Origin: Nitrososphaerales archaeon TH526
Lineage (GTDB): Archaea > Thermoproteota > Nitrososphaeria > Nitrososphaerales > Nitrososphaeraceae
Length of the DNA: 5,714 bases
Direction: 5' to 3'
Assembly: GCA_014523665.1 (NCBI GenBank)
Contig: JAATVR010000232.1
Coordinates: forward strand, 1-5,714
Positions 1 through 4,805 of the stretch are shown here, one piece after another. Position numbers and translations under genes: made by a program. The notes beneath the pieces were generated by a model, which saw only the letters and a list, made by a program, of their open reading frames with translations, searched no databases and was not told the DNA's origin. Each line of letters begins with the position of its first letter. Positions within the stretch are counted from its first letter, which is position 1.

Positions 1-120
1 AAAGTCAGTATTTGTAGTGACTTCAACCGTGTCAAAGCTATAAGAGATAGAAGTAGCCTGGATAGAACCATCTGGCGGGATCCAATCATCAATTGAAAAT
101 ATTAGCAGATCAGCACCAAG
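1..120 (-). pseudogene. Possible 5'-truncated remnant of a beta-rich protein, running off the left edge
   Basis: The minus strand is open for 40 codons from base 120 to the window edge, directly after an in-frame TAA at 123-121, and contains no ATG, GTG or TTG in frame. The other two minus frames close within this stretch. The translation ends with the alternating segment SIQATSISYSFDTVEV, which resembles a C-terminal beta strand such as those of Hcp-like tube proteins, but this likeness is impressionistic. If real, the part inside the window has lost its N-terminus. It could equally be chance open sequence. Confidence 0.2.
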
Positions 121-378
121 TTAATGGGTAGACTAAAACCTGAATGTAGGACCACTTCTCATTTCACTTTCAACAATTAAACTTACTGCCAAACAAACGT
201 CAATGAAATTCTTGACACATTTCAACTCATGTCATCTTTATAAACTCCTCGTAGCAAGCTAATCCAAAGTCAAGATTTGGCGAGTTTTGCACCTTCGTGA
301 TCTTGTTGCACCATAATTTGTGATAGCTAGCGACTCACCACCACACTTTAAGTACCGTTTTACCTTACGGATAACTAC
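121..378. other. Intergenic region upstream of the SDR gene, no gene seen
   Basis: Only ORFs under 20 codons occur here on the plus strand, with no supporting signals. The region contains a strong TATA-like palindrome TTTATAAA (237-244), which is too far from the SDR start to serve it without a leader of about 110 bases. It also contains two direct copies of TTGCACC (287-293 and 306-312), 19 bases apart, and a TATA-like element next to the SDR gene. The direct repeat may be chance or a regulator site. Confidence 0.4.
346..354 (+). promoter_or_regulatory. Candidate TATA box for the SDR gene
   Basis: CTTTAAGTA lies with its centre about 29 bases before the ATG at 379. Archaeal TATA boxes sit roughly 25-27 bases before the transcription start, so the mRNA would begin at or a few bases before the ATG. 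There is no SD sequence before this ATG, which fits a leaderless transcript. Confidence 0.35.
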
Positions 379-1218
379 ATGGTATCCAATCAAAAGGTTT
401 CTATTGTCACCGGTAGTTCAAGTGGCATTGGATTAGAAACTGCACTTATGTTTGCACGGAATGACTACGTTACGTATGCTACAATGCGTACTCCGGAAAA
501 AGGCGCATTGATAAAGAATGCGGTGGAGAAGGAGAACCTTCCAATAAAGGTTGTACAGCTAGATGTTACTGATGATAAATCACTGAAAAATGCAATTGAT
601 CACGTAACTTCTGAAGATGGCAGAATTGATGTCCTAGTAAATAACGCTGGTTATGGGCTCGTTGGTGCGTTAGAAGAACTTTCGATAGAAGAGATTAAGG
701 CTCAGTACGAGACTAATTTTTTCGGACTGGTAAGAGTAATTCAAGCAGTTCTGCCTACTATGAGAAAACAAAGATCTGGCAGAATTCTAAATCTGAGTTC
801 TGGAGCTGGTCTATTCGGTTATCCCGGAGGTTCAGCCTATGTTAGTACTAAATTTGCCGTTGAAGGGCTAAGCGAATCTATTGCATATGAATTAGAACCA
901 TTTGGAATAAAGGTGATCTTAATAGAACCTGGGTTCGTTAAGACTAACTTTGCAAATTCAATGTTGATCTCCAAGAAAGCGCAGGATCCGACCTCATCGT
1001 ATTCTCAGATGATGCAAAGAATAGCGGCTAGTTCCAACGAATTAGCAAAGAGTGGATCTTCTGCAGAATTAGTTGCAAATGTTATCTTGGATGCTGCTAC
1101 AAACCCAAATCCCAGACTTCGATATCTGGTGGGTAAAGATGTAGAGGCTTGGGCAGCCAGCAAGAAGAGTATGGACGAAAGTGAATTCTTTAATATGATC
1201 AAGAAGATTTCGGCGTGA
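379..1218 (+). CDS. Classical short-chain dehydrogenase/reductase (SDR), NADP-type
   Basis: This 279-residue cytosolic oxidoreductase has a single Rossmann-fold domain. Visible motifs are the glycine-rich cofactor loop TGSSSGIG (residues 11-18), the LDV segment at 61-63 that contacts the adenine, NNAG (88-91), and the catalytic tetrad N113, S141, Y154 and K158 (YVSTK). The PG motif with a following Thr is in IEPGFVKTNF. R37 at the end of the second strand (ATMR) favours NADP(H). Length is normal for the classical family with a slightly extended, variable substrate-binding C-terminus. Overall the sequence resembles the 17-beta-hydroxysteroid/retinol-dehydrogenase-like group, but the substrate cannot be read from sequence; a carbonyl or secondary alcohol on a hydrophobic compound is the usual case. 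The ATG at 379 is chosen because VSIVTG starts six residues later, as the family expects, and a TATA-like element lies at leaderless spacing. It appears monocistronic. Confidence 0.93.
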   Translation: MVSNQKVSIVTGSSSGIGLETALMFARNDYVTYATMRTPEKGALIKNAVEKENLPIKVVQLDVTDDKSLKNAIDHVTSEDGRIDVLVNNAGYGLVGALEELSIEEIKAQYETNFFGLVRVIQAVLPTMRKQRSGRILNLSSGAGLFGYPGGSAYVSTKFAVEGLSESIAYELEPFGIKVILIEPGFVKTNFANSMLISKKAQDPTSSYSQMMQRIAASSNELAKSGSSAELVANVILDAATNPNPRLRYLVGKDVEAWAASKKSMDESEFFNMIKKISA

Positions 1219-1453
1219 TTGCATATTATCACTAACCCAGTACATCATTTTAGCAACAAATGTTGGCGGCAGAGACTTAAAGGTGCCCTTGAAAGTAGGG
1301 TTAAGAAAATCACGAATCTATGGCATGGAGGTCTCCAGGGATTTAACGATCATACGGAGAAGAGTGATGATGACGAAGATGATGCCCATCTCCGCCTTCT
1401 TCTTATGAAAGCAATTTATTTGCATCTTGAATATCTATTCTAGAAATATTGCA
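1219..1453. other. Gap between the SDR and kelch genes, no supported gene
   Basis: The stretch carries a 74-codon plus-strand frame that begins with TTG immediately after the SDR stop and has no recognisable domain. It includes a short acidic run (KSDDDEDD) encoded by a GAT/GAC-rich repeat-like tract around 1366-1384. An AT-rich TATA-like element (TTTATTT, 1415-1421) lies 33-39 bases before the kelch ATG at 1454. I see no hairpin terminator with a T-run after the SDR gene. Confidence 0.35.
1415..1421 (+). promoter_or_regulatory. Candidate TATA box for the kelch gene
   Basis: TTTATTT is centred about 36 bases before the ATG at 1454, predicting a transcript start around 1444 and a leader of roughly 10 bases. 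That start would lie downstream of the alternative TTG at 1427, so it supports ATG 1454 as the true start. The element is short and the region AT-rich, so the call is weak. Confidence 0.25.
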
Positions 1454-2452
1454 ATGCCAAGATGTAGTTCAATTTTCGCATCATTAATAATATTGATTCT
1501 GTCGATTATCATTGTTTTTCTTGCCGTGTCCCCAAATAGTCTTCACCCTTCGTTGTCTCAACAAGCAACTTCGACGAATTCCAATCCCTCTTGGATGACA
1601 GGGGCATCACTTCCAACAGCACGATCTGAGATTGCTGGTGCGGCATTAGATGGAAAGATTTACGTTATCGGTGGGTTTGATAACAGTGGAAGCAGCAGCG
1701 ATTCAGTTGAAGTATATGATGTGATTTCTGACAAATGGACAACAGGAGAACCTTTACCTCAACCATTAGACCATACAGCAGTAGCGTCATTTGATGGCAG
1801 ACTATATGTAGTGGGAGGCGGATATTTGGACAGAGCTGGTCTCTCAGACAAATTATTCATATATGATCCTTCTACTAAAGGCTGGATTGAAGGAGCAAAT
1901 CTTCCTAGCCCTCGCGGTGCACTGACGGCCAATTTCGTCAATGGGATTTTATATGTAGTTGGAGGGGTCGATTCAACCGGCACCTTAACTAGCAATATAG
2001 GTTACGATCCTTCTACAAATATGTGGACGGAGAAAGCACCAATGCCAACGGCAAGAGAACACCTCTCGTCAGCAGTAGTTGATGACAAGCTATATGTTAT
2101 TGGCGGAAGAAGCGAAGGCATGTCTGCTAACGTCAACTCTAATGAAGTCTATGATCCAAACACAGATAGTTGGATGTTACTAGAACCAATGCCTTCAAAG
2201 AGAGGAGGTTTAGCCTCTTCAGCAATTAACGAAACGATTTATACCTTTGGAGGGGAAGAGCCTTTCGGAACGTTTGATAACAATGAAAGCTATGATGTAA
2301 CAACTAACAAATGGGATCAAGGATTGGTAATGCCAACAGCTCGACACGGGTTGGTCGCTGTTGATAACGATAATAAAATATACGTTATCGGCGGCGGTCC
2401 AAATCCTGGAGGATCAAGTAGCAGTGCAAACGAGATATTTCTTGTTCATTGA
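1454..2452 (+). CDS. Membrane-anchored or secreted six-bladed kelch-repeat beta-propeller protein
   Basis: The 332-residue product begins with a short basic segment (MPRC) and a hydrophobic stretch of about 20 residues (roughly 7-26: IFASLIILILSIIIVFLAV). It acts as a signal peptide or N-terminal anchor, so the rest is outside the cell. A Ser/Thr/Gln-rich linker (27-46) leads to six kelch repeats at about 47-95, 96-144, 145-191, 192-240, 241-287 and 288-332. Most repeats show the family pattern: MP/LP followed by R, a Gly-Gly pair after a hydrophobic strand (YVIGG, YVVGG, YTFGG), then YD and W. The last blade lacks its fourth strand, and W47 at the front probably supplies it, closing a six-bladed ring. 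Kelch propellers generally bind proteins or glycans. No catalytic residues are evident, so the role is unknown. A TTG at 1427 could add nine residues, but ATG 1454 puts a basic residue right before the hydrophobic core and fits the TATA spacing. Confidence 0.88.
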   Translation: MPRCSSIFASLIILILSIIIVFLAVSPNSLHPSLSQQATSTNSNPSWMTGASLPTARSEIAGAALDGKIYVIGGFDNSGSSSDSVEVYDVISDKWTTGEPLPQPLDHTAVASFDGRLYVVGGGYLDRAGLSDKLFIYDPSTKGWIEGANLPSPRGALTANFVNGILYVVGGVDSTGTLTSNIGYDPSTNMWTEKAPMPTAREHLSSAVVDDKLYVIGGRSEGMSANVNSNEVYDPNTDSWMLLEPMPSKRGGLASSAINETIYTFGGEEPFGTFDNNESYDVTTNKWDQGLVMPTARHGLVAVDNDNKIYVIGGGPNPGGSSSSANEIFLVH

Positions 2453-2465
2453 TAATTAATAACCA

Positions 2466-2479
2466 AATTAATATTAATT
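2466..2479. repeat. 14-bp perfect AT palindrome
   Basis: AATTAATATTAATT is fully self-complementary and lies 14 bases after the kelch stop codon. As RNA it would be a weak stem, so it may be chance in AT-rich sequence, a 3'-end signal, or a protein site. Confidence 0.4.
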
Positions 2480-2501
2480 CTGTGGATTCAAATTCCAGAG
2501 A
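2479..2501. repeat. Imperfect hairpin with a T-arm-like loop
   Basis: Bases 2479-2486 pair with 2494-2501 in seven of eight positions (one G-G mismatch), enclosing a 7-base loop TTCAAAT. That loop is identical to a common tRNA T-loop. The hairpin follows the AT palindrome directly, and the two together may mark the 3' end of the kelch transcript. No T-run follows. Confidence 0.35.
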
Positions 2502-2559
2502 GGACATTATTGTTACCAAAGATTAAAACTTGATGCTGGGAAAACTATTCGCAAATAAG

Positions 2560-2590
2560 TCTTGCCTCTAAAATATAGCAATAGGCAAGA
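2560..2590. terminator. Hairpin in the convergent gap, possible bidirectional transcript end
   Basis: TCTTGCCT (2560-2567) and AGGCAAGA (2583-2590) form a perfect 8-bp inverted repeat with a 15-base AT-rich loop. It lies between the converging kelch and universal stress protein genes. The position suggests a 3'-end structure for either transcript. No long T-run is attached, and archaeal termination depends mainly on T-runs, so the role is inferred from location. Confidence 0.35.
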
Positions 2591-2659
2591 GCCGAGGTTT
2601 GATCAGATGGATCGCAACCCGATACCCGATAACGTCAAGTAAGATGTGTTACAGTTCAT

Positions 2660-3154
2660 TTATTTTACTATCATTACTGGGCAGGGTGAATAGGTCACCA
2701 CAGCAGAGGCAATACTTCCAAGCAGTAACTTCTTGAAGCCTGATCTACCTCTTGTTCCCATTATTATTAGGTCAACATCTTCAGATTCTGCGTATTCAAC
2801 TATTGTTCCATCAATAGACATTTGGCTGTTGATCAGTTCAGTTTTTAATTCTACATTGTTTTGTTTTGCTTTTTGATCTAGGTTGGCAAACCTCTCCTTA
2901 GATTCAAGTATGATCTCTTTATCTTGAGGAGACTTAAGTTCGCCTTCAGGTGTTGCTAAACCATAGGATGACAATGAAATACGATTTACAGTCACTGCTA
3001 TTATTTGGGCAGCATCTTTTTTTGCCATCTCTATTGCGTATTCTGCTGCATCCATTGATGGTTGCGATCCATCAATAGCAACCAGTATTTTCGAAAACTT
3101 ACCCTTTATCTTAGTAGACATATCCCATTTAACTTCCTTGTCGTCTCTAATCAT
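2660..3154 (-). CDS. Universal stress protein (UspA family), ATP-binding type
   Basis: This 164-residue cytosolic protein has a single Usp domain of the HUP/adenine-nucleotide alpha-hydrolase-like fold. The first strand KILVAIDGS (22-30) contains the conserved Asp28. The nucleotide-binding signature G-2x-G-9x-G-S is intact (GTRGRSGF at 133-140 and GS at 146-147), followed by the family-typical ending CPVMIVK. This places it with the ATP-binding Usps such as MJ0577 rather than the non-binding UspA type. Such proteins usually dimerise and act in stress or energy-state responses; the partner is unknown. The ATG at 3154 adds eleven charged residues before a second possible start, Met12. A TATA-like element and palindrome upstream suit the first ATG, and neither start has an SD. 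It stands alone, convergent with the kelch gene. Confidence 0.93.
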   Translation of the reverse strand: MIRDDKEVKWDMSTKIKGKFSKILVAIDGSQPSMDAAEYAIEMAKKDAAQIIAVTVNRISLSSYGLATPEGELKSPQDKEIILESKERFANLDQKAKQNNVELKTELINSQMSIDGTIVEYAESEDVDLIIMGTRGRSGFKKLLLGSIASAVVTYSPCPVMIVK

Positions 3155-3178
3155 TTATTAAGCTTTGATCATACATAA

Positions 3179-3190
3179 TTAATGCATTAA
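3179..3190. promoter_or_regulatory. Perfect 12-bp palindrome, candidate operator
   Basis: TTAATGCATTAA is exactly self-complementary. It abuts the TATA-like element at 3191-3199 and lies 25-36 bases before the universal stress protein ATG. It therefore sits between the TATA-like element and the predicted transcript start of that gene, where a bound dimeric regulator could block RNA polymerase. No second copy was noticed elsewhere in the window. Confidence 0.35.
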
Positions 3191-3199
3191 GTGTATAAG
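3191..3199. promoter_or_regulatory. TATA-like element, possibly divergent
   Basis: Read on the minus strand this is CTTATACAC, about 41 bases before the universal stress protein ATG, predicting a leader of roughly 15 bases. Read on the plus strand it is GTGTATAAG, about 33 bases before the ATG of a 37-codon ORF at 3228, predicting a leader of a few bases. A weaker minus-strand alternative (TAATTATGTA, 3174-3183) would make the stress-protein mRNA leaderless. Confidence 0.33.
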
Positions 3200-3227
3200 C
3201 ATATTCATTTTTCAGCGTTGACTTGCC

Positions 3228-3341
3228 ATGATAGCGGCTAACAGCTTGCGAAACTCACCTAAAATGGATCGCTTTTACAGGAGATATTTAGGTGGCATCA
3301 TCATTTTACTTGTTCATAAACTATTGGAATGCATTACTTGA
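3228..3341 (+). CDS. Possible 37-residue small membrane protein
   Basis: The ORF encodes a basic N-terminal half ending in RFYRRY and a hydrophobic stretch LGGIIILLVHKLLECI near the C-terminus, consistent with a single short membrane helix with positive residues before it. A TATA-like element lies about 33 bases upstream of the ATG at 3228, divergent from the universal stress protein. There is no SD, no recognised family, and short ORFs arise easily by chance. A long inverted repeat (3256-3294) lies inside it. This is a candidate only. Confidence 0.22.
   Translation: MIAANSLRNSPKMDRFYRRYLGGIIILLVHKLLECIT
3256..3294. repeat. 8-bp inverted repeat CACCTAAA / TTTAGGTG
   Basis: CACCTAAA (3256-3263) and TTTAGGTG (3287-3294) are exact reverse complements separated by 23 bases. 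Related cores recur nearby: TTACCTAAG (3362-3370) and CTTAGGTG (3456-3463). They may be coincidental, a hairpin in RNA, or spaced half-sites of a regulator. Confidence 0.35.
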
Positions 3342-3484
3342 TTTATGAGAACGAACAACTGTTACCTAAGCCATGTACCGAAGTGACTAAGAGATAGATA
3401 TGTGAGTCCTGCAAGAAGTGGTGGAAGTTAGAAAAGTGTTGCAAATAATGGAAGCCTTAGGTGTGTCTCTCTTTACTTTTAACT
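3342..3484. other. Gap upstream of the 3' end of the minus-strand unknown gene, nothing seen
   Basis: Together with 3155-3341 this forms a 330-base interval between two minus-strand genes. Beyond the promoter elements, the small ORF and the CCTAA-type motifs described separately, there is no supported gene and no T-run terminator after the stop codon at 3487-3485. Confidence 0.4.
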
Positions 3485-3829
3485 TCATTCACCTAATAAT
3501 TTACTAAGTATCTTTAATGCTACCCCTTCAGAATTACATTTAATTGGAAAGACATCGATTATGTTCTGTTCTTTCATTGTTTGCATTATTCTTTCTTTTC
3601 CTTCCAAAGCGTCTATTTCAATGTATTCATCAGAACTGTCTTTTATTTTTCCATCCTCATTATAACTCACTTCTTCAGAGCTTCCTGAAGGGGTAAAGAC
3701 TGTCAATTTACACGATAGTAACCCGTCATTACTCGTATATTTGACAGGTTGAGTTTTTAATCGAACGTCTCCTCTGTCAACATGGAATAAACTTTCCGCA
3801 CCAGTACCCATTGGATAAGGTCCTTTCAT
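3485..3829 (-). CDS. Unrecognised 114-residue soluble protein
   Basis: I do not recognise a family. The product has no signal peptide and no membrane segment. It begins with a Gly/Pro-rich stretch (MKGPYPMGTG), followed by a region of likely beta strands (about 12-60, including LLSCKLTVFTP), a Lys/Asp/Ser/Glu-rich linker (about 61-80), and a C-terminal part predicted to be mostly helical (EGVALKILSKLLGE). Two cysteines (40 and 98) are present but no metal motif. The ATG at 3829 is preferred over a TTG at 3841 that would add four residues, because GAGG lies six bases before the ATG and is a plausible SD. A TATA-like TATATA (3878-3883) lies about 50 bases upstream, giving a leader of about 25 bases that contains the SD. 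It is probably a lineage-specific protein with its own promoter. Confidence 0.68.
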   Translation of the reverse strand: MKGPYPMGTGAESLFHVDRGDVRLKTQPVKYTSNDGLLSCKLTVFTPSGSSEEVSYNEDGKIKDSSDEYIEIDALEGKERIMQTMKEQNIIDVFPIKCNSEGVALKILSKLLGE

Positions 3830-3834
3830 GTCGT

Positions 3835-3838
3835 TCCT
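3835..3838 (-). promoter_or_regulatory. SD sequence deciding the start of the unknown gene
   Basis: On the minus strand GAGG is followed by six bases and then ATG at 3829-3827. This spacing favours the ATG over the TTG start twelve bases upstream, which would overlap the motif. Confidence 0.4.
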
Positions 3839-3877
3839 CAATTAAGGGTATAGACCATAATAAGTCTTTTATTGGAG

Positions 3878-3883
3878 TATATA
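3878..3883 (-). promoter_or_regulatory. Candidate TATA box for the unknown gene
   Basis: TATATA (in context GTTATATACTC on the minus strand) is centred about 51 bases before the chosen ATG, predicting transcription from around 3854 and a leader of about 25 bases, long enough to hold the GAGG motif. Confidence 0.35.
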
Positions 3884-4066
3884 ACTGAAATAATAAAGAA
3901 CCCTTATCGTTTAGTTTGTATTATTCAATTCTATTCGTTAAACCTGATGCATTCTGTCCATGATTCAGTCTGTTAAATCCAATTCGACATTTAGTCCTTC
4001 GTTTTCCACTTTCAATTTCTCCATTAACTACGCATGTACCTACCAATCCATGTTATTTATCAGGAG

Positions 4067-4285
4067 TCAGAAAATACCTTTTGAAACAGATGTATTCCTA
4101 CAGTTTAGAACAAGAACAACACATATGACAAGACCAGTCATGAGAATTGAATGTTGCATTAATGAATATAAATCTTATAAAGAGTTCGATATAGTCTGTG
4201 TTTCATTTCGAAACAAAGTCTTTATCATTGTTGGATTCTTCCTCCTCGTCTCTTCAAACTCATCGTTCTCCGACACTTCATCCAT
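4067..4285 (-). pseudogene. Possible small single-pass membrane protein broken by one stop codon
   Basis: From ATG 4285 the minus strand reads 36 residues starting MDEVSENDEFEE, acidic then basic, to a TAA at 4177-4175. The same frame continues for another 35 codons to a TGA at 4069-4067. It contains MTGLVICVVLVLNC, a typical short transmembrane stretch. A soluble charged N-terminus, one helix and a short tail would make a plausible 71-residue protein if the TAA were a sense codon. Alternatives are a genuine 36-residue peptide, a separate 30-residue membrane peptide from ATG 4159, or chance. A TATA-like CGTTTTAAG lies about 37 bases upstream of ATG 4285. Confidence 0.22.
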
Positions 4286-4334
4286 TTTACGATCATAAAT
4301 GATCCGTGTTTGACGAAACTTAAAACGTTAGAGA

Positions 4335-4344
4335 TTTACATAAA
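4335..4344 (+). promoter_or_regulatory. Candidate TATA element for the barrel/SRPBCC operon
   Basis: TTTACATAAA is centred about 38 bases before the ATG at 4378, predicting a leader of about 12 bases. The lead gene has no SD, in contrast to the second gene of the operon. Confidence 0.28.
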
Positions 4345-4377
4345 TCGTTGATGTGACCGTTATCTTATGAAAATTAG

Positions 4378-4791
4378 ATGTTGAGTGAATTAATGTTTGA
4401 AAGTAGGGGGAGAGTCATAGGTCAACGGGTCCTATCAGTCGAGAACGGAATTCCAAAATTTGAGATCTCACTTACAGGCACTGGAATTTTTACTGGAAGT
4501 TTGGAAGTGACAACAACTTGGACCTACTGGGCGATTCAAAGACCTGATGGTACTTCCTATAGTCAAGGCCAAGGGGTGATAATGACCAAGGATGGTCGAG
4601 ACGTGGCAACGGCGACAGGTAGAGCAGAGGGGAAAATGGTTGAGTCTAGAAAGATGAGGTTCGTAGGTGCGTTATTTTATGAAACACATTCAGAGAATAG
4701 ACTTGCATTTCTTAATCATCTCGTTGGAGTGAACGAGTATGAGGTAGATGCGTTAGGCAATTACGAACATAGGTTATGGGAATGGAAATAA
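4378..4791 (+). CDS. Small beta-barrel protein, DUF3224 / allene-oxide-cyclase-barrel-like
   Basis: This 137-residue soluble protein has no signal peptide or membrane helix. Almost the whole length reads as alternating beta strands broken by Gly-rich turns. Examples are GTGIFTGSLEV (34-44), TWTYWAIQRPDGTSYSQG (47-64), GVIMTKDGRDVATATGRAEG (66-85) and a repeated strand pair towards the C-terminus ending WEWK. The pattern of strands with DG turns and G-x-G starts resembles the AOC-barrel-like families such as DUF3224, whose members are thought to bind or act on small hydrophobic molecules. This assignment is by pattern, not by a decisive motif, and no catalytic residue can be named. It is the first gene of a two-gene operon with an SRPBCC protein. 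Met6 is an alternative start; ATG 4378 is taken for its spacing from the TATA-like element. Confidence 0.65.
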   Translation: MLSELMFESRGRVIGQRVLSVENGIPKFEISLTGTGIFTGSLEVTTTWTYWAIQRPDGTSYSQGQGVIMTKDGRDVATATGRAEGKMVESRKMRFVGALFYETHSENRLAFLNHLVGVNEYEVDALGNYEHRLWEWK

Positions 4792-4798
4792 GGTGATC
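4791..4798 (+). promoter_or_regulatory. Strong SD overlapping the upstream stop codon
   Basis: AGGTGATC matches the sequence complementary to the conserved 16S rRNA 3' end (GATCACCT) over all eight bases. It starts on the last base of the barrel gene's TAA and ends seven bases before the SRPBCC ATG at 4806. It fixes that start and indicates that both genes are translated from one mRNA. Confidence 0.8.
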
Positions 4799-4805
4799 TA
4801 ATTAG

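Larger units (their letters stand above)
3842..4377. other. Long gene-poor stretch with possible decayed small ORFs
   Basis: No gene with a recognised product is seen here. A 112-codon plus-strand frame (3960-4298) exists, but it is Ser/Phe/Thr-rich, has no SD and resembles no family. Its composition looks like the antisense of acidic coding sequence. On the minus strand there is a short coding-like frame with an in-frame stop (4067-4285, listed separately) and a 19-codon ORF at 3965-4024 rich in Glu and Lys. Promoter-like elements for the flanking genes occupy both ends. Confidence 0.4.

Noticed and set aside
1219..1443. 74-codon plus-strand frame starting with TTG right after the SDR stop
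   Set aside because: It has a rare start codon, no spaced SD, no recognisable domain and low-complexity acidic sequence, and it runs into the kelch start region. Most likely non-coding.
1427..1453. TTG start at 1427 for the kelch protein
   Set aside because: It would add nine residues of no benefit to the signal peptide, and it precedes the transcript start predicted from the TATA-like element.
2482..2506. tRNA T-arm (loop TTCAAAT) suggesting a tRNA gene
   Set aside because: The stem lacks the G53-C61 closing pair, and no 5' acceptor strand or anticodon arm can be found at the expected distance upstream, where the kelch coding sequence ends.
2618..2631. Tandem repeat CCCGATA x2 as a repeat array
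   Set aside because: There are only two 7-base units and no further copies; likely chance.
3965..4024. 19-residue minus-strand ORF (MEKLKVENEGLNVELDLTD)
   Set aside because: Too short to support, with no SD and no homology that I can name; the in-frame TAG just upstream rules out a longer form.
3960..4298. 112-codon plus-strand ORF
   Set aside because: Its Ser/Phe/Thr-rich composition looks like the complement of acidic minus-strand coding. It has no SD, no domain and no conserved pattern.
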